Both the position numbers and the translations under genes were made by a program. This document shows, in pieces, positions 1 to 7,245 of a DNA stretch of 8,959 bases. The notes under the pieces were generated by a model that saw nothing but the letters and a program-made list of their open reading frames with translations, was not told the DNA's origin and searched no databases. The first letter of the stretch is position 1. Every line of letters starts with the position of its first letter. The DNA is from Parachlamydiaceae bacterium (GTDB lineage: Bacteria; Chlamydiota; Chlamydiia; Chlamydiales; Parachlamydiaceae): NCBI GenBank assembly GCA_013414685.1, contig CP058704.1:2530845-2539803 (forward strand), in the 5' to 3' direction.

Positions 1-291
1 GTTGTGGGTCTGAAAAGTCCCATTTCCTGTAATGGAAATCCAATCGGCTGACTCAGCGTAATCGTCCCAATCAATGATTAAAGCGCTTGATGACCCTACT
101 ATTTTTCCCTGTTCGTCTACGGCGATCAATTGTCCTTCAGGAAAAATTTCAACATGCATAGCAAGATGTTTTGCATCCCATCCGCGCATTGGAGCCGCAG
201 CTCGAGCTTGAAATTCAGCAACAGAGGGCACGTCCACTTTTGTCATTTGTCTAATGATGATGCCAGGCAAAGATACTTGATTGCTTTTCAT
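1..291 (-). CDS. GNAT-family N-acetyltransferase, N-terminal part (gene runs off the left edge)
   Basis: The minus-strand frame is open from an ATG at 291-289 to base 1 and gives 97 residues of an incomplete protein. GNAT enzymes transfer an acetyl group from acetyl-CoA to an amine. Visible features are an opening beta strand and helix (GIIIRQMTKVDVPSVAEFQ, residues 10-28), then FPEGQ (50-54), a GKIVGSSSALII strand pair (62-73) and a W-ISITGNG-F-TH stretch (84-96). This order, in particular FPEGQ followed by VG and the ITG-G-F-TH segment, is what I associate with GNAT domains found alone or fused in front of a carbon-nitrogen hydrolase (nitrilase) domain; the missing C-terminus decides which. 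The acetyl-CoA-binding loop lies outside the window. No strong Shine-Dalgarno precedes the ATG. G+C is near 50%, well above the plus-strand genes, and the frame has no breaks. The substrate cannot be told. Confidence 0.75.
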   Translation of the reverse strand, partial: MKSNQVSLPGIIIRQMTKVDVPSVAEFQARAAAPMRGWDAKHLAMHVEIFPEGQLIAVDEQGKIVGSSSALIIDWDDYAESADWISITGNGTFQTHN

Positions 292-313
292 AAGTTATTG
301 CTAATTCCAGCCT

Positions 314-325
314 TTTTGATCAAAA
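314..325. promoter_or_regulatory. Perfect 12-nt palindrome, possible operator
   Basis: TTTTGATCAAAA is a perfect inverted repeat in the spacer between two divergent genes, close to the acetyltransferase start. Such symmetric sites commonly bind dimeric repressors, but AT-rich palindromes of this length also arise by chance, and no regulator is encoded nearby. Confidence 0.25.
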
Positions 326-467
326 GACCACATATAGCAAAAAATGATAAAAACATTCAAAATTTTTATGATACAAATGATGTCATAAATTTTATGCTAT
401 GTGCTAAAAAGAAAAATCTTTGGTATAAATTTGAATGAAGGACTAATGCTTTTGATAAATATGTAGT

Positions 468-473
468 AGGAAG
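468..473 (+). promoter_or_regulatory. Ribosome binding site of the BBP7 porin gene
   Basis: AGGAAG sits four bases before the ATG at 478. It supports that ATG as the true start, although the frame from this ATG breaks after only 18 codons; the frame reached by one missing T at 529-532 completes a signal peptide. Confidence 0.6.
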
Positions 474-477
474 TTTC

Positions 478-1766
478 ATGATATCTAAAAGTTCTCTAAT
501 TCAAGGCTCACTAAATTTATCATTTGTATTTTAATTTCTATTTCAAATTGTTTATGGGCAATAAATGAGAAAAAGTCATTTTCTGTCCTGAAAATTCAGT
601 AAGTTATTGGATTAATGCGGAATACCTTTATTGGAAAATTAAAGATCAACCAGTTGATGCACCTTTTGTCACCTCTGCTTCTTATGCAGATACAATCCCT
701 GGAGCTATTGGGCAACCTCATACACATGTGCTTATAGGAAATGAAAATATAAAAATGAACTGGCAGCCTGGATTTTTACTTTCAGCTGGCCTTCCCATAA
801 ATGTACGATTTAACTTAGAGGCATCTTATTTTCTTCTTCCTAAGACTTCCAAAGAAAAGTCGTTGATGACCTCTGGAGAACCTGGCTCCTCAAATTTTGC
901 TGTCCCTGTTTTTGATATCACAGGTTTTGGGGACTCAATGGAGTTCCTGGCGAAACTGTCTTTTTGTTACCCGGTCCACTTGATGGGGAACCAGGTTTTT
1001 CTGCTCAATTTAATTTGAGTCTTTCAAGTCAATTTCAAGGTGCAGAACTAAATTCAATACTAGCTCTTTTAAACAATCAGCAAAATTTTAAGTTGGAAGG
1101 ATTAGGAGGTTTTAGATGGTTGCAACTAGAGGAATCGCTTATTTTTAGAGCTAAATCCCAGACAGTACCAGATTTTTCTTTCGGGGCTGGACATTATAAC
1201 TTCAAAGATTCCTTTAAAACTTTGAATAATTTTTACGGCGGACAGATTGGATTACGCGGTCAATTTCATAAAGAGGCTTGGTTTGGTTTTGGCATTCTTA
1301 AAGGTGGTATGGGGCTTATTGAGCAGCAGATTCATAGTCATGGAAAAAGTGATACCTTAGGTGGAAATCTTTTTATGAGGTAAATGGACCTGTCCAAAAG
1401 TTAGATGGAAGTGTCTTTTCCCAAAAAAGCAACGAGGGATCATATCGCCGTCGTCATTTTGCCGGCGTTTTTGAAACATCTGTATGTGGAGGAATTAACT
1501 TAAATTCATTTATCAAAATTTTTGTCGGTTATGATTTTCTCTGGCTGAGTCATGTTGCACGTCCTGGCAGCCAGATAAATCGCAAAATAAATCCCACACG
1601 TACAGCATTGGCAGATGCTTCTCGTGAAACTGTGGGCATAACTGAGGGACCAATCTCCTTTGGCATGCCAGCTGGCGCAGAATTGCCTCAAGGAAAAAAG
1701 AACCGCATTTTCATGCAAAATCAAATCAGTTTTGGGCTCAGGGTTTATTTGCAGGGGTTTCTTTGA
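478..1766 (+). pseudogene. BBP7-family outer-membrane beta-barrel porin, frameshifted
   Basis: With four single-base losses restored the gene reads through as about 430 residues, the usual size for BBP7 (beta-barrel porin 7) proteins, which sit in the outer membrane. Order of features: a Sec signal peptide ending in a hydrophobic stretch and LWA (about residue 28); YWINAEYLYW-K (about 43-53), the typical first strand of the family; APFVTSAS and GQPHTHVLIGN; FNLEASYFLLP; LEGLGGFRWLQLEESL (about 208); FKTLNNFYGGQIGLRGQF (about 245-263); and a C-terminal NRIFMQNQISFGLRVYL strand. The inferred breaks are near 529-532 (T4), 570-574 (A5), 929-932 (G4) and 1370-1374 (T5), all of -1 type, with no nonsense substitution. 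The start at 478 is chosen for its AGGAAG site and because it yields the signal peptide. Family membership is strong; the transported solute is unknown. Whether the gene is really dead or the sequence has indel errors is open. Confidence 0.83.
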
Positions 1767-2064
1767 GTTTTTAAACTAACTTCTCAATATGTATAATGAC
1801 AATAACGGAATGATTTAATCACTTCATTGAATATTCAACTTCTCCTATTTGTGAATTCATACTCGTTTAGGTCAAAAAAATGATTGCGAAAGAATTTTGA
1901 ATCCATATTGTTTTAAGTTTCCGTTTCTTAGATTCATAAAAGTAAGCCTTCTCAAAAATTAAACCGATTAATAAATAGTTTTTTTGTAAATTTAAAATTT
2001 GAATCTTTACCCTTTTCAAGATTTCGTGATATGGAGGAATTAAAACAAATAATAGGATGTTTTT
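1767..2064. other. AT-rich intergenic spacer, no gene seen
   Basis: About 300 bases separate the porin stop from the next plus-strand start. I see no clear intrinsic terminator after the porin. An inverted repeat TGATT-T-AATCA lies around 1812-1822 with no T-tract behind it. A GGAGG at 2033-2037 resembles a ribosome binding site but is 27 bases from the ATG at 2065 and serves no obvious frame. A minus-strand open frame (1867-2079) covers part of the spacer but overlaps the next gene's start and has no recognisable protein character, so it is not called. Confidence 0.5.
2054..2057 (+). promoter_or_regulatory. Ribosome binding site of the 2065 gene
   Basis: AGGA lies seven bases before the ATG at 2065. 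It supports that start over the ATG at 2057, whose frame gives an unconvincing peptide ending at about 2174. Confidence 0.5.
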
Positions 2065-3704
2065 ATGGCAAATATGCAAATTTCAAGAAATTCATTTAAT
2101 AGATTCGACATTGAAAATATTTCCGATGAAGGCATTAAAAAAGATGGCAAAAGAGTCACTGGAGTCACAGGTTATCATGGTCGGTTAGCTAATATCATTG
2201 GGTGGATTCTAGAAAAAATCTTTCATAAGACTGTAGCAATTTCAGGAAAAGATGGGACTTACTATATAAATCGCAAGAGCCTTGCAAATTTTTAAATAGA
2301 TTTGATGCCAAAATATATGCAGATGTAAAAGACCTTGCTTCCAAAGCACAAGATTCAGCGTGGGTAAAAAGATTTTGCAAGATGTCGTTAATGCCGTTCA
2401 AATAAAAAAAGACACAGAAAGAAATTTCACAAGCAAATGACGAGGGAAATGTAAAAAAGTTTATCCGAACTAGGTTCTAGCCTTACAGTTGGTCATTTTT
2501 AGATGGCCTTACGGATAGCATTAATAAATGTATTGATGGGGCCATACAAGAAGCGAGAAATGCAGGGGAAAACTTAATTGAGGATGTAAGTAGAGAAGTG
2601 AATATAGCAATCGAAAATACAAAAGTTGCTTACGAAGATGCAATGAATAAGACTGTTGATAAAGTCAACGACGCAATGCAAAAACTTTAAACGACCTGAA
2701 TTCTATGGTCCAAGGTATTCAGGAAAAAATCAAGAGGCCATAAACAAAATTAGCTCAGAAGTGGATACTTTAATTGAATCTCTAAAGGAAAACAACCTAT
2801 CTTAAAAAAGTAACACCTAAATATATTGTAGCAGGTTCTACAGAAGAAGAAGTATGCATACAATTTGCTGGCATCTTTAAATATGCAAGTACCAAGGGAT
2901 ATGAGCCAACCTTAACGATAAATAATCATGAATATAAACTTGGGGGTGGAAATACCAATACGGACCAACTTCTCGAATTCTATGTAAAAGCTCATGAAAT
3001 AATTTCTGATGCTAATTCAATGCTTAATTCTTATGCAGTTGGGACTCTTCAAGTACCATGGGAAAATGGTCGTTTGGGTGCTCATTTACGTTCTCATAAA
3101 AAAATTGCCGTGTTTAATCTAAGATTTGGGGCGCTTCCCACAACTCCAGGAAAGATTACTGCCTTATATACTTCTAAAGTCGAGACTCTAAGATCTGAAG
3201 ACTATAATTCAGGTGTCATACAATTATGGGCAGATAAATATGATGGTGCCTCTTGGGTTACATTGCAGCAGACAGTTTATCCCAAGGCAGACTGCAAATT
3301 CGTTCCCAGTTCAATTGGTTGGCATGCAGAGGGGGCCATGGCATGGAAGCCACGATCCTTCACCAAAGTTAGATGTCACGCCTGATCGTGTGGTTGCATC
3401 AATCGGCGCTTCTGCTAAAGACGGACAACACATGGGGAGAGTTTATTTTGTCATTACAGGCAAACAAACTCAAACAGTTCAAAATCAAGTGACAAGAGAA
3501 GAGGAACTTAATTTGAAATGGGGAGAAAGAAAAGCTCTCATGACAAGCCAAAATGAAAAATTTACTAAATTGACCTTAAACGAATTTGATGGCAAAAATA
3601 TAGAATTTACAGGCCCAAATAGAGATAACAAGTACGTACAAGTTGTTTCTGAGGGTGAAAGCTTAGTTGTACAAGCCACTCAAGCAAAAGATGTAACATC
3701 TTAA
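2065..3704 (+). pseudogene. Unrecognised ~550-aa protein with coiled-coil middle and beta-rich C-terminus, frameshifted
   Basis: I do not recognise this family. Undoing the frameshifts gives about 550 residues. Residues 1-77 form a compact start (VTGYHGRLANIIGWIL, then GKDGTYYINRKSLANF). Residues about 78-248 are almost wholly amphipathic helix (IEDVSREVNIAIENTK; AYEDAMNKTVDKVNDAMQ), probably coiled coil. Residues about 250-550 are beta-rich, with blocks such as EEEVCIQFAGIFKYAS, YEPTLTINNHEYKLGGG, GTLQVPWENGRLGAHL and DRVVASIGASAKDGQHMG. There is no signal peptide or membrane segment. Breaks fall at runs near 2289 (T5), 2366 (A5), 2404 (A7), 2453 (A6), 2496 (T5), 2680 (A5), 2724 (A6), 2789 (A4), 2804 (A6) and 3330-3350 (G5 region). 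The stretch from 2804 to about 3330 is intact. The shape, a helical stalk plus a beta-sandwich-like head, could suit an effector, toxin-like or adhesive protein, but that is speculation. Confidence 0.7.
2502..2800 (+). other. Coiled-coil / amphipathic helix segment of the 2065 gene
   Basis: Read across three breaks, this stretch encodes about 100 residues with no proline or aromatic cluster, rich in Glu, Lys, Asn, Ala and Ile, with hydrophobic residues at 3-4 residue spacing (DGLTDSINKCIDGAIQEA; NDLNSMVQGIQEK; AINKISSEVDTLIESLK). The periodicity persists across the frameshifts, which is independent support that the pieces belong to one protein. Confidence 0.6.
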
Positions 3705-3713
3705 AATTTTTTT

Positions 3714-3741
3714 ATGATTGGGGTCAGCTGATCCCAATCAT
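3714..3741. terminator. Strong hairpin between converging genes, probable bidirectional terminator
   Basis: A 28-base near-perfect palindrome starts with ATGATTGGGG and ends with CCCAATCAT. All 14 positions pair if one G-T wobble is allowed, so a stem of about 12 bp with a four-base AGCT loop can form on either strand. It lies 9 bases after the stop of the 2065 gene and 54 bases beyond the stop of the opposing mbfA-like gene, the expected place for a shared terminator. The run of seven Ts precedes the stem on the plus strand, and only TTTC follows it, so it is not a textbook rho-independent terminator in either direction. Confidence 0.55.
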
Positions 3742-3795
3742 TTCAAGCTAAAGAAATGAAAAGATGATTTCAGAAAGCATTAATTTTTTATTCCC

Positions 3796-4752
3796 TCAGG
3801 AATTGCCAATCAGAATACCGGCAAGGAAAACAAGGATACCTCCTAGCATCACTTGCAAGACTGCCGAAAAGGCAGGCGTATCCATATAACGGTGGCGTAC
3901 CCAGGAAATGGCAAAAAGCTCGATCACGACAACCACAAAAGAAATAATGACTGCAAGCGGGAAATGAGGGATAAGAAATGGAAGAGTATGTCCCAGGCCG
4001 CCTAAAGCGGTCATGAGTCCGCAAACTCCTCCGCGAAGCCATGGATGGCCGCGTCCGGTCAGAGCTCCATCATCTGACAGGGCTTCAGCAAAGCCCATAC
4101 TAATACCCGCTCCTACAGAGGCAGCCAGGCCAACCAGAAAAGTCGCCCACGTATCATGTGTAGCAAAAGCAGCAGCAAATAAAGGAGCAAGCGTGGAGAC
4201 TGAGCCATCCATTAATCCTGCAAGACCGGGCTGAACGATTTGCAGTAAGAAAAGCCTTCGTTGTGATTCTGTTTCCTGCATTTTAACATTTTCTGTGATA
4301 TTCTTACGTTCCAAATCTGCAGCGAGTTGAACATGTTCTTCTTCAGCCTGTGCAAGATTATCTAATAATTGGCGTATACTAGCATCTTGAGATCGCTGAG
4401 CAGCTTTTTCATAGAAGCGCTTTGTTTCCAGCTCCATGATTCCGATCTGTTTGCGAATTTTCTCTAGATTGATCGGCTGATAAAGCCACACTGATTTGCG
4501 CTCCAGAAAGCCTCTTACATCCTGACGTCGAATTGAAGGGATATGTTCGCCAAATTTTTGGCGGAACATTTCGATTAAACGTTGACGATGATGGGATTCT
4601 TCTTGTTTCATTTCATCAAACAATTTGGATGATGCAGGAAAATTGTGACGCGTTGCTTCGCTTAGGTCTGAATAAAAACGTTCATCGTCTTCTTCTAAAG
4701 AAATAGCGAGAGCGATGATTTCACTTTCCTTAAGTTCATTGAAATTTTTCAT
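3796..4752 (-). CDS. mbfA: MbfA-type iron exporter: rubrerythrin/ferritin-like domain fused to VIT1 membrane domain
   Basis: This intact 318-residue protein has the two-part architecture of MbfA (membrane-bound ferritin A, Er-VIT1). The N-terminal cytoplasmic domain (about 1-150) carries two matched di-iron half-sites: E20-x6-Y27 with E51-x2-H54, and E107-x6-Y114 with E137-x2-H140. The C-terminal domain (about 165-318) is a VIT1/CCC1-type transporter with some five hydrophobic segments, MDGSVSTLAP at 181-190 (the conserved Asp-Gly of helix 1) and SMGFAEALSDDG at 218-229 (helix 2, with its Met and Glu). Characterised MbfA proteins of rhizobia and Agrobacterium export iron across the inner membrane and protect against iron and peroxide stress; the same role is inferred here. 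The ATG at 4752 precedes the first helix directly; no strong ribosome binding site is seen. G+C near 46% is higher than in neighbouring plus-strand genes. It is transcribed alone, converging on the 2065 gene. Confidence 0.94.
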   Translation of the reverse strand: MKNFNELKESEIIALAISLEEDDERFYSDLSEATRHNFPASSKLFDEMKQEESHHRQRLIEMFRQKFGEHIPSIRRQDVRGFLERKSVWLYQPINLEKIRKQIGIMELETKRFYEKAAQRSQDASIRQLLDNLAQAEEEHVQLAADLERKNITENVKMQETESQRRLFLLQIVQPGLAGLMDGSVSTLAPLFAAAFATHDTWATFLVGLAASVGAGISMGFAEALSDDGALTGRGHPWLRGGVCGLMTALGGLGHTLPFLIPHFPLAVIISFVVVVIELFAISWVRHRYMDTPAFSAVLQVMLGGILVFLAGILIGNS

Positions 4753-4764
4753 AATTATAAACGC

Positions 4765-4782
4765 TTATCTAAAAATTTATCT
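4765..4782 (-). promoter_or_regulatory. Paired AGATAA motifs upstream of mbfA-like gene
   Basis: TTATCT occurs at 4765-4770 and 4777-4782, reading AGATAA twice on the coding (minus) strand, 12 bases apart and 13-30 bases before the ATG. GATAA-type hexamers are the units of Fur-like iron boxes, and mbfA is iron-regulated where studied, so an iron-responsive operator is conceivable. The match is partial and the region is AT-rich, so this is weak. Confidence 0.2.
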
Positions 4783-4899
4783 CAACTGAATTTTTCTAAA
4801 TGTCAAATTATTTATTCGTGTTTCTGACGTAAAATCTTTTGCACTTCATATGACTTCTTACCGTTTTATTCGAGGGCCTTAAGTCGTGGGTTGTCAAAT

Positions 4900-4918
4900 T
4901 TTTCATGTTTATAATTAA
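4900..4918 (+). repeat. Direct repeat, left copy
   Basis: TTTTCATGTTTATAATTAA here recurs at 5037-5056 with one extra A in the middle. The copies start 137 bases apart in the same orientation, upstream of the large gene at 5188. The shared CATG core makes it more specific than the surrounding A/T runs. Confidence 0.5.
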
Positions 4919-5036
4919 AAAATAAAAAAACAATTGAAATAATGATTAAAAAGTTCTGTCAATTAATCTACATGAATAATTGCTCTAACATTATTTTTTA
5001 TATATATAGTTTTTAAATAATAAAAAACATTAAAAA

Positions 5037-5056
5037 TTTTCATGTTTAATAATTAA
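5037..5056 (+). repeat. Direct repeat, right copy
   Basis: TTTTCATGTTTAATAATTAA matches the copy at 4900-4918 except for one inserted A. It could be a tandem regulatory site for the downstream gene or a remnant of local duplication; the flanks do not match clearly beyond the repeat. Confidence 0.5.
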
Positions 5057-5160
5057 TTTTATTTAAAAATTTAGTTATACTAAGTTGGCATTGTAATTAA
5101 TAATTTAATTTGCTTTTTTAATACAATTAAATTTATCTTTATTTTTTAATTTAAAATTTA

Positions 5161-5166
5161 TATAAT
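5161..5166 (+). promoter_or_regulatory. Candidate -10 element of the large gene
   Basis: A consensus TATAAT lies 21 bases before the ATG at 5188, which would give a very short leader. The sequence 17 bases upstream (TTTATT) is a poor -35. In such AT-rich DNA a chance match is likely. GTGG at 5177-5180, seven bases before the ATG, is the only hint of a ribosome binding site. Confidence 0.3.
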
Positions 5167-6676
5167 TTTGTTATTTGTGGTAAAAATATGAACTTAAATT
5201 TTAATTATAAAAATATTAACGATAATGTTTTGTCGTTCTATGTAACTTCTGATAACAAAATTCAGGATCAATTAAATTTAGAAGCGGTAGAAACCAATCC
5301 AGTGGAATCTCATGAATCTAAATTATTATCGTATAAAGATAAGATATATAAAGTTAATTATATCGCTTACGAAAATTTTTTGATAAATTAATTTCTCATT
5401 CCTTTTTCAAATTTAGTCAAAGGACTTTACAGACTTTAAAAGAAAAAATATTTTCGATTCAGGATGTTAGGGAACTTCATGTTTTAATTAAAAATTCATG
5501 AGCCTAGAAGTTGATCTTTGGAAATTCCAGTTTGTAACTGAAGATCAAAAGCTCTCATTCATGGAAAAAATGAACATGTGTTTAGAGGCAATAAGAGTCT
5601 TAATCGAAAATTTACCTCGTGAAACAGATCCTCTCTATCGGTATGAATTAACTGTTTTTAAATCAAAAGTTGAAACGTGGTATAAGGAAAAAATTTCTCA
5701 TTTTTCAGCTGAGAACTGTCAGGATTTGAACACGCGATTTAAAGATTACCGAAGATTAAAGAAAATCGAGATTGATGCCTGGACACGTGCTGATGTTGAA
5801 AAAGCATACGAACATCTTTTACATGTAATACATATAAAATATTTTATAACAATGAGTTGAGGATATTCAAATATAAGAATTTAGAAATTGATAAAAGATT
5901 ATCAAAGCTCGATAAAAAAATGGTCCGTTTGATGGCTCGTGTGCGTTCACTGCCCTATACCCAAGTTGCAGGAGAGACAGCTCGGATAGGAAAAGTCCGT
6001 AAAAATTTATTGAAGAGACTATCGGATATGTAACAAGTGGATATGCTGTCGAACCCCCTCAGAATTTAAAAACAACCAATAAAGTTTATACATTGGAGAA
6101 ATCTTTTTAAAAGTGCTTTTACCTCAAGCAGCTTTAGAAGAAAGATCTATTTTAAAAAATTTGCCTTTAGCCAGATTGACAGTGTAGTTCCTAGTCATTC
6201 TCTTAAAAAGTTAGTCTGAGCCGATTGGATATTTCATTGGATGATTTTGTTCCTAAAGATCGGCAATTCCCTATTACTGAAATGACTTTACAGTGTCAAA
6301 AGGCTTTTGCGGAAAAATTGGATTCAAGAAGAAGGTGTTTTTGGGAACAAACAGTCCAAAACGACGTGGCACCAAGAAAGAGAAGTTATGATTTTTTAAA
6401 ACAAAAACGTTTAGGATTAAAACCGAAAAAGATGAGTTAATTGTATCTTTTGAAGAGCTGATGCGCAGGCTTTACAATGGAATTTACGTCGCTTTTGAAA
6501 AAATCCGGATTTCTATCCTGCAAAGGATTTTGTTTCAATTTTTCAGTTTCGAATGCTGAAAACCAAGTTTATAAATTTTTGGATGCCTTCTTATTCTACC
6601 GTCAACTTGATCCTTCCCAACGATCATTTTTTTCTTTAGACATTAACGATCCAGAAACAGAACTTTTAATTAAAAA

Positions 6677-6805
6677 TGCGAAAGCCAGGACTGGAAGTAT
6701 CAAAATCAGGATGGATTATGGGAAAAAGTTTCTTTCCAAAAACTTTATGCATTATGGGTTGAAAAGAAAATTTCTGCCTCAACCTTAGTAAGAACAACGA
6801 AACAA
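6677..6805 (+). other. GYF_2 (DUF4339)-like segment 1 in the large gene
   Basis: In the frame entered after a missing A at 6672-6676, the protein reads DWKYQNQDGLWEKV, then SFQKLYALWVEKKIS, then ASTLVRT. This fits the GYF_2 pattern: an opening W-Y strand with a D-G turn, a short helix L-x-x-L, a K/G-K-I turn and a closing T-L-V strand. The family's usual Gly-Pro before the helix is replaced by Glu-Lys. GYF_2 domains are thought to bind other proteins. Confidence 0.5.
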
Positions 6806-7157
6806 GTCGTTCAGATTGGCGAGGAAAAACACTTTCAATTGCAAAAGCCCTGGAGACACCAACAAGTTTTGTGATTCCAGAATTATTAGAAGTAAATCAA
6901 AACAATCTTTTTCCTCTTAACCACATCTTCGTAAAGCCATACTTAAAATATTTATGGACTTTTAGTGAAATAGGCAACGATTCTTTAACTTTAGGCAATA
7001 TCTTCGAAAGACTCACTGAGCGTTCTTTTCATAAAGCCTTTTAACTCTCTATCATCAATTTCGGGATCTGCATGCTGCCAATTTAGGCGTTTGTCCTATT
7101 TTGGATGAGAATTTTTATCAACTGAATCATCAAACTTTTTATTTACCCCATGACCCA

Positions 7158-7245
7158 AAAAAGAATGGACTTTATTTCAGTTGATTCAACTCTATACAAG
7201 TGAAGAAATCAACGATCAAACGTCTGTAATGATGGTGGATAATCA
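7158..7245 (+). other. GYF_2-like segment 2 in the large gene
   Basis: After a missing A at 7157-7162 the frame reads EWTLFQLIQLYTSEEI, then NDQTSVMMV. It lines up with segment 1 (FQKLYALWVEKKISASTLV against FQ-LIQLYTSEEINDQTSV), sharing F-Q, the leucines of the helix, the E/K-I turn and T-x-V. It is a degenerate copy and on its own would not be convincing. Confidence 0.35.

Larger units (their letters stand above)
292..477. other. Divergent intergenic spacer with a 12-nt palindrome
   Basis: This 186-base AT-rich spacer separates the minus-strand acetyltransferase start from the plus-strand porin start, so it should hold promoters for both. A perfect palindrome, TTTTGATCAAAA, lies at 314-325, 22 bases upstream of the acetyltransferase ATG, and could be an operator. 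On the plus strand TATAAA (424-429) and TATGCT (393-398) resemble -10 elements but have no convincing -35 partners. A plus-strand open frame crossing this area (130-438) starts inside the acetyltransferase, has no homology I recognise, and is not called as a gene. Confidence 0.5.
4753..5187. other. Very AT-rich divergent spacer, no gene seen
   Basis: These 435 bases separate the mbfA-like start (minus) from the large plus-strand gene at 5188. The right two thirds are almost pure A+T with ATATATATA near 5000 and many short A/T runs. No open frame of interest is present. It holds an imperfect 19/20-base direct repeat (4900-4918 and 5037-5056), paired TTATCT motifs next to mbfA (4765-4770 and 4777-4782) and a TATAAT at 5161-5166. 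Promoters for both flanking genes must lie here. Confidence 0.6.

Noticed and set aside
130..438. Plus-strand open frame of 102 codons over the acetyltransferase start.
   Set aside because: It is antisense to a convincing GNAT domain and runs into AT-rich spacer; it is a shadow frame.
1506..1724. Minus-strand open frame inside the porin.
   Set aside because: The plus strand encodes the C-terminal strands of a BBP7 porin in this stretch, so the antisense frame is a shadow.
1867..2079. Minus-strand open frame of 70 codons in the spacer before the 2065 gene.
   Set aside because: It overlaps the start of the 2065 gene and has AT-driven composition with no recognisable protein features.
3788..4234. 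Other open frames on both strands across the mbfA-like gene (3788-4042 minus, 4013-4234 plus).
   Set aside because: They overlap the intact, clearly recognised membrane domain of MbfA and show no domain of their own.
4753..5187. Replication origin or CRISPR leader in the very AT-rich spacer.
   Set aside because: There are no DnaA-box clusters, iterons or spaced repeats; only one two-copy direct repeat is present.
6225..6440. Short plus-strand ORFs (for example 6225-6440, 6477-6788, 7708-7953) as independent small genes.
   Set aside because: None has a ribosome binding site, and each continues smoothly into its neighbours once a missing homopolymer base is restored.
7036..7090. FRDLHAANLGV in the large gene resembles a protein-kinase catalytic loop (HRDLxxxN).
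   Set aside because: No glycine-rich loop or invariant lysine is seen upstream and no DFG follows at the right distance, so the likeness is probably chance.
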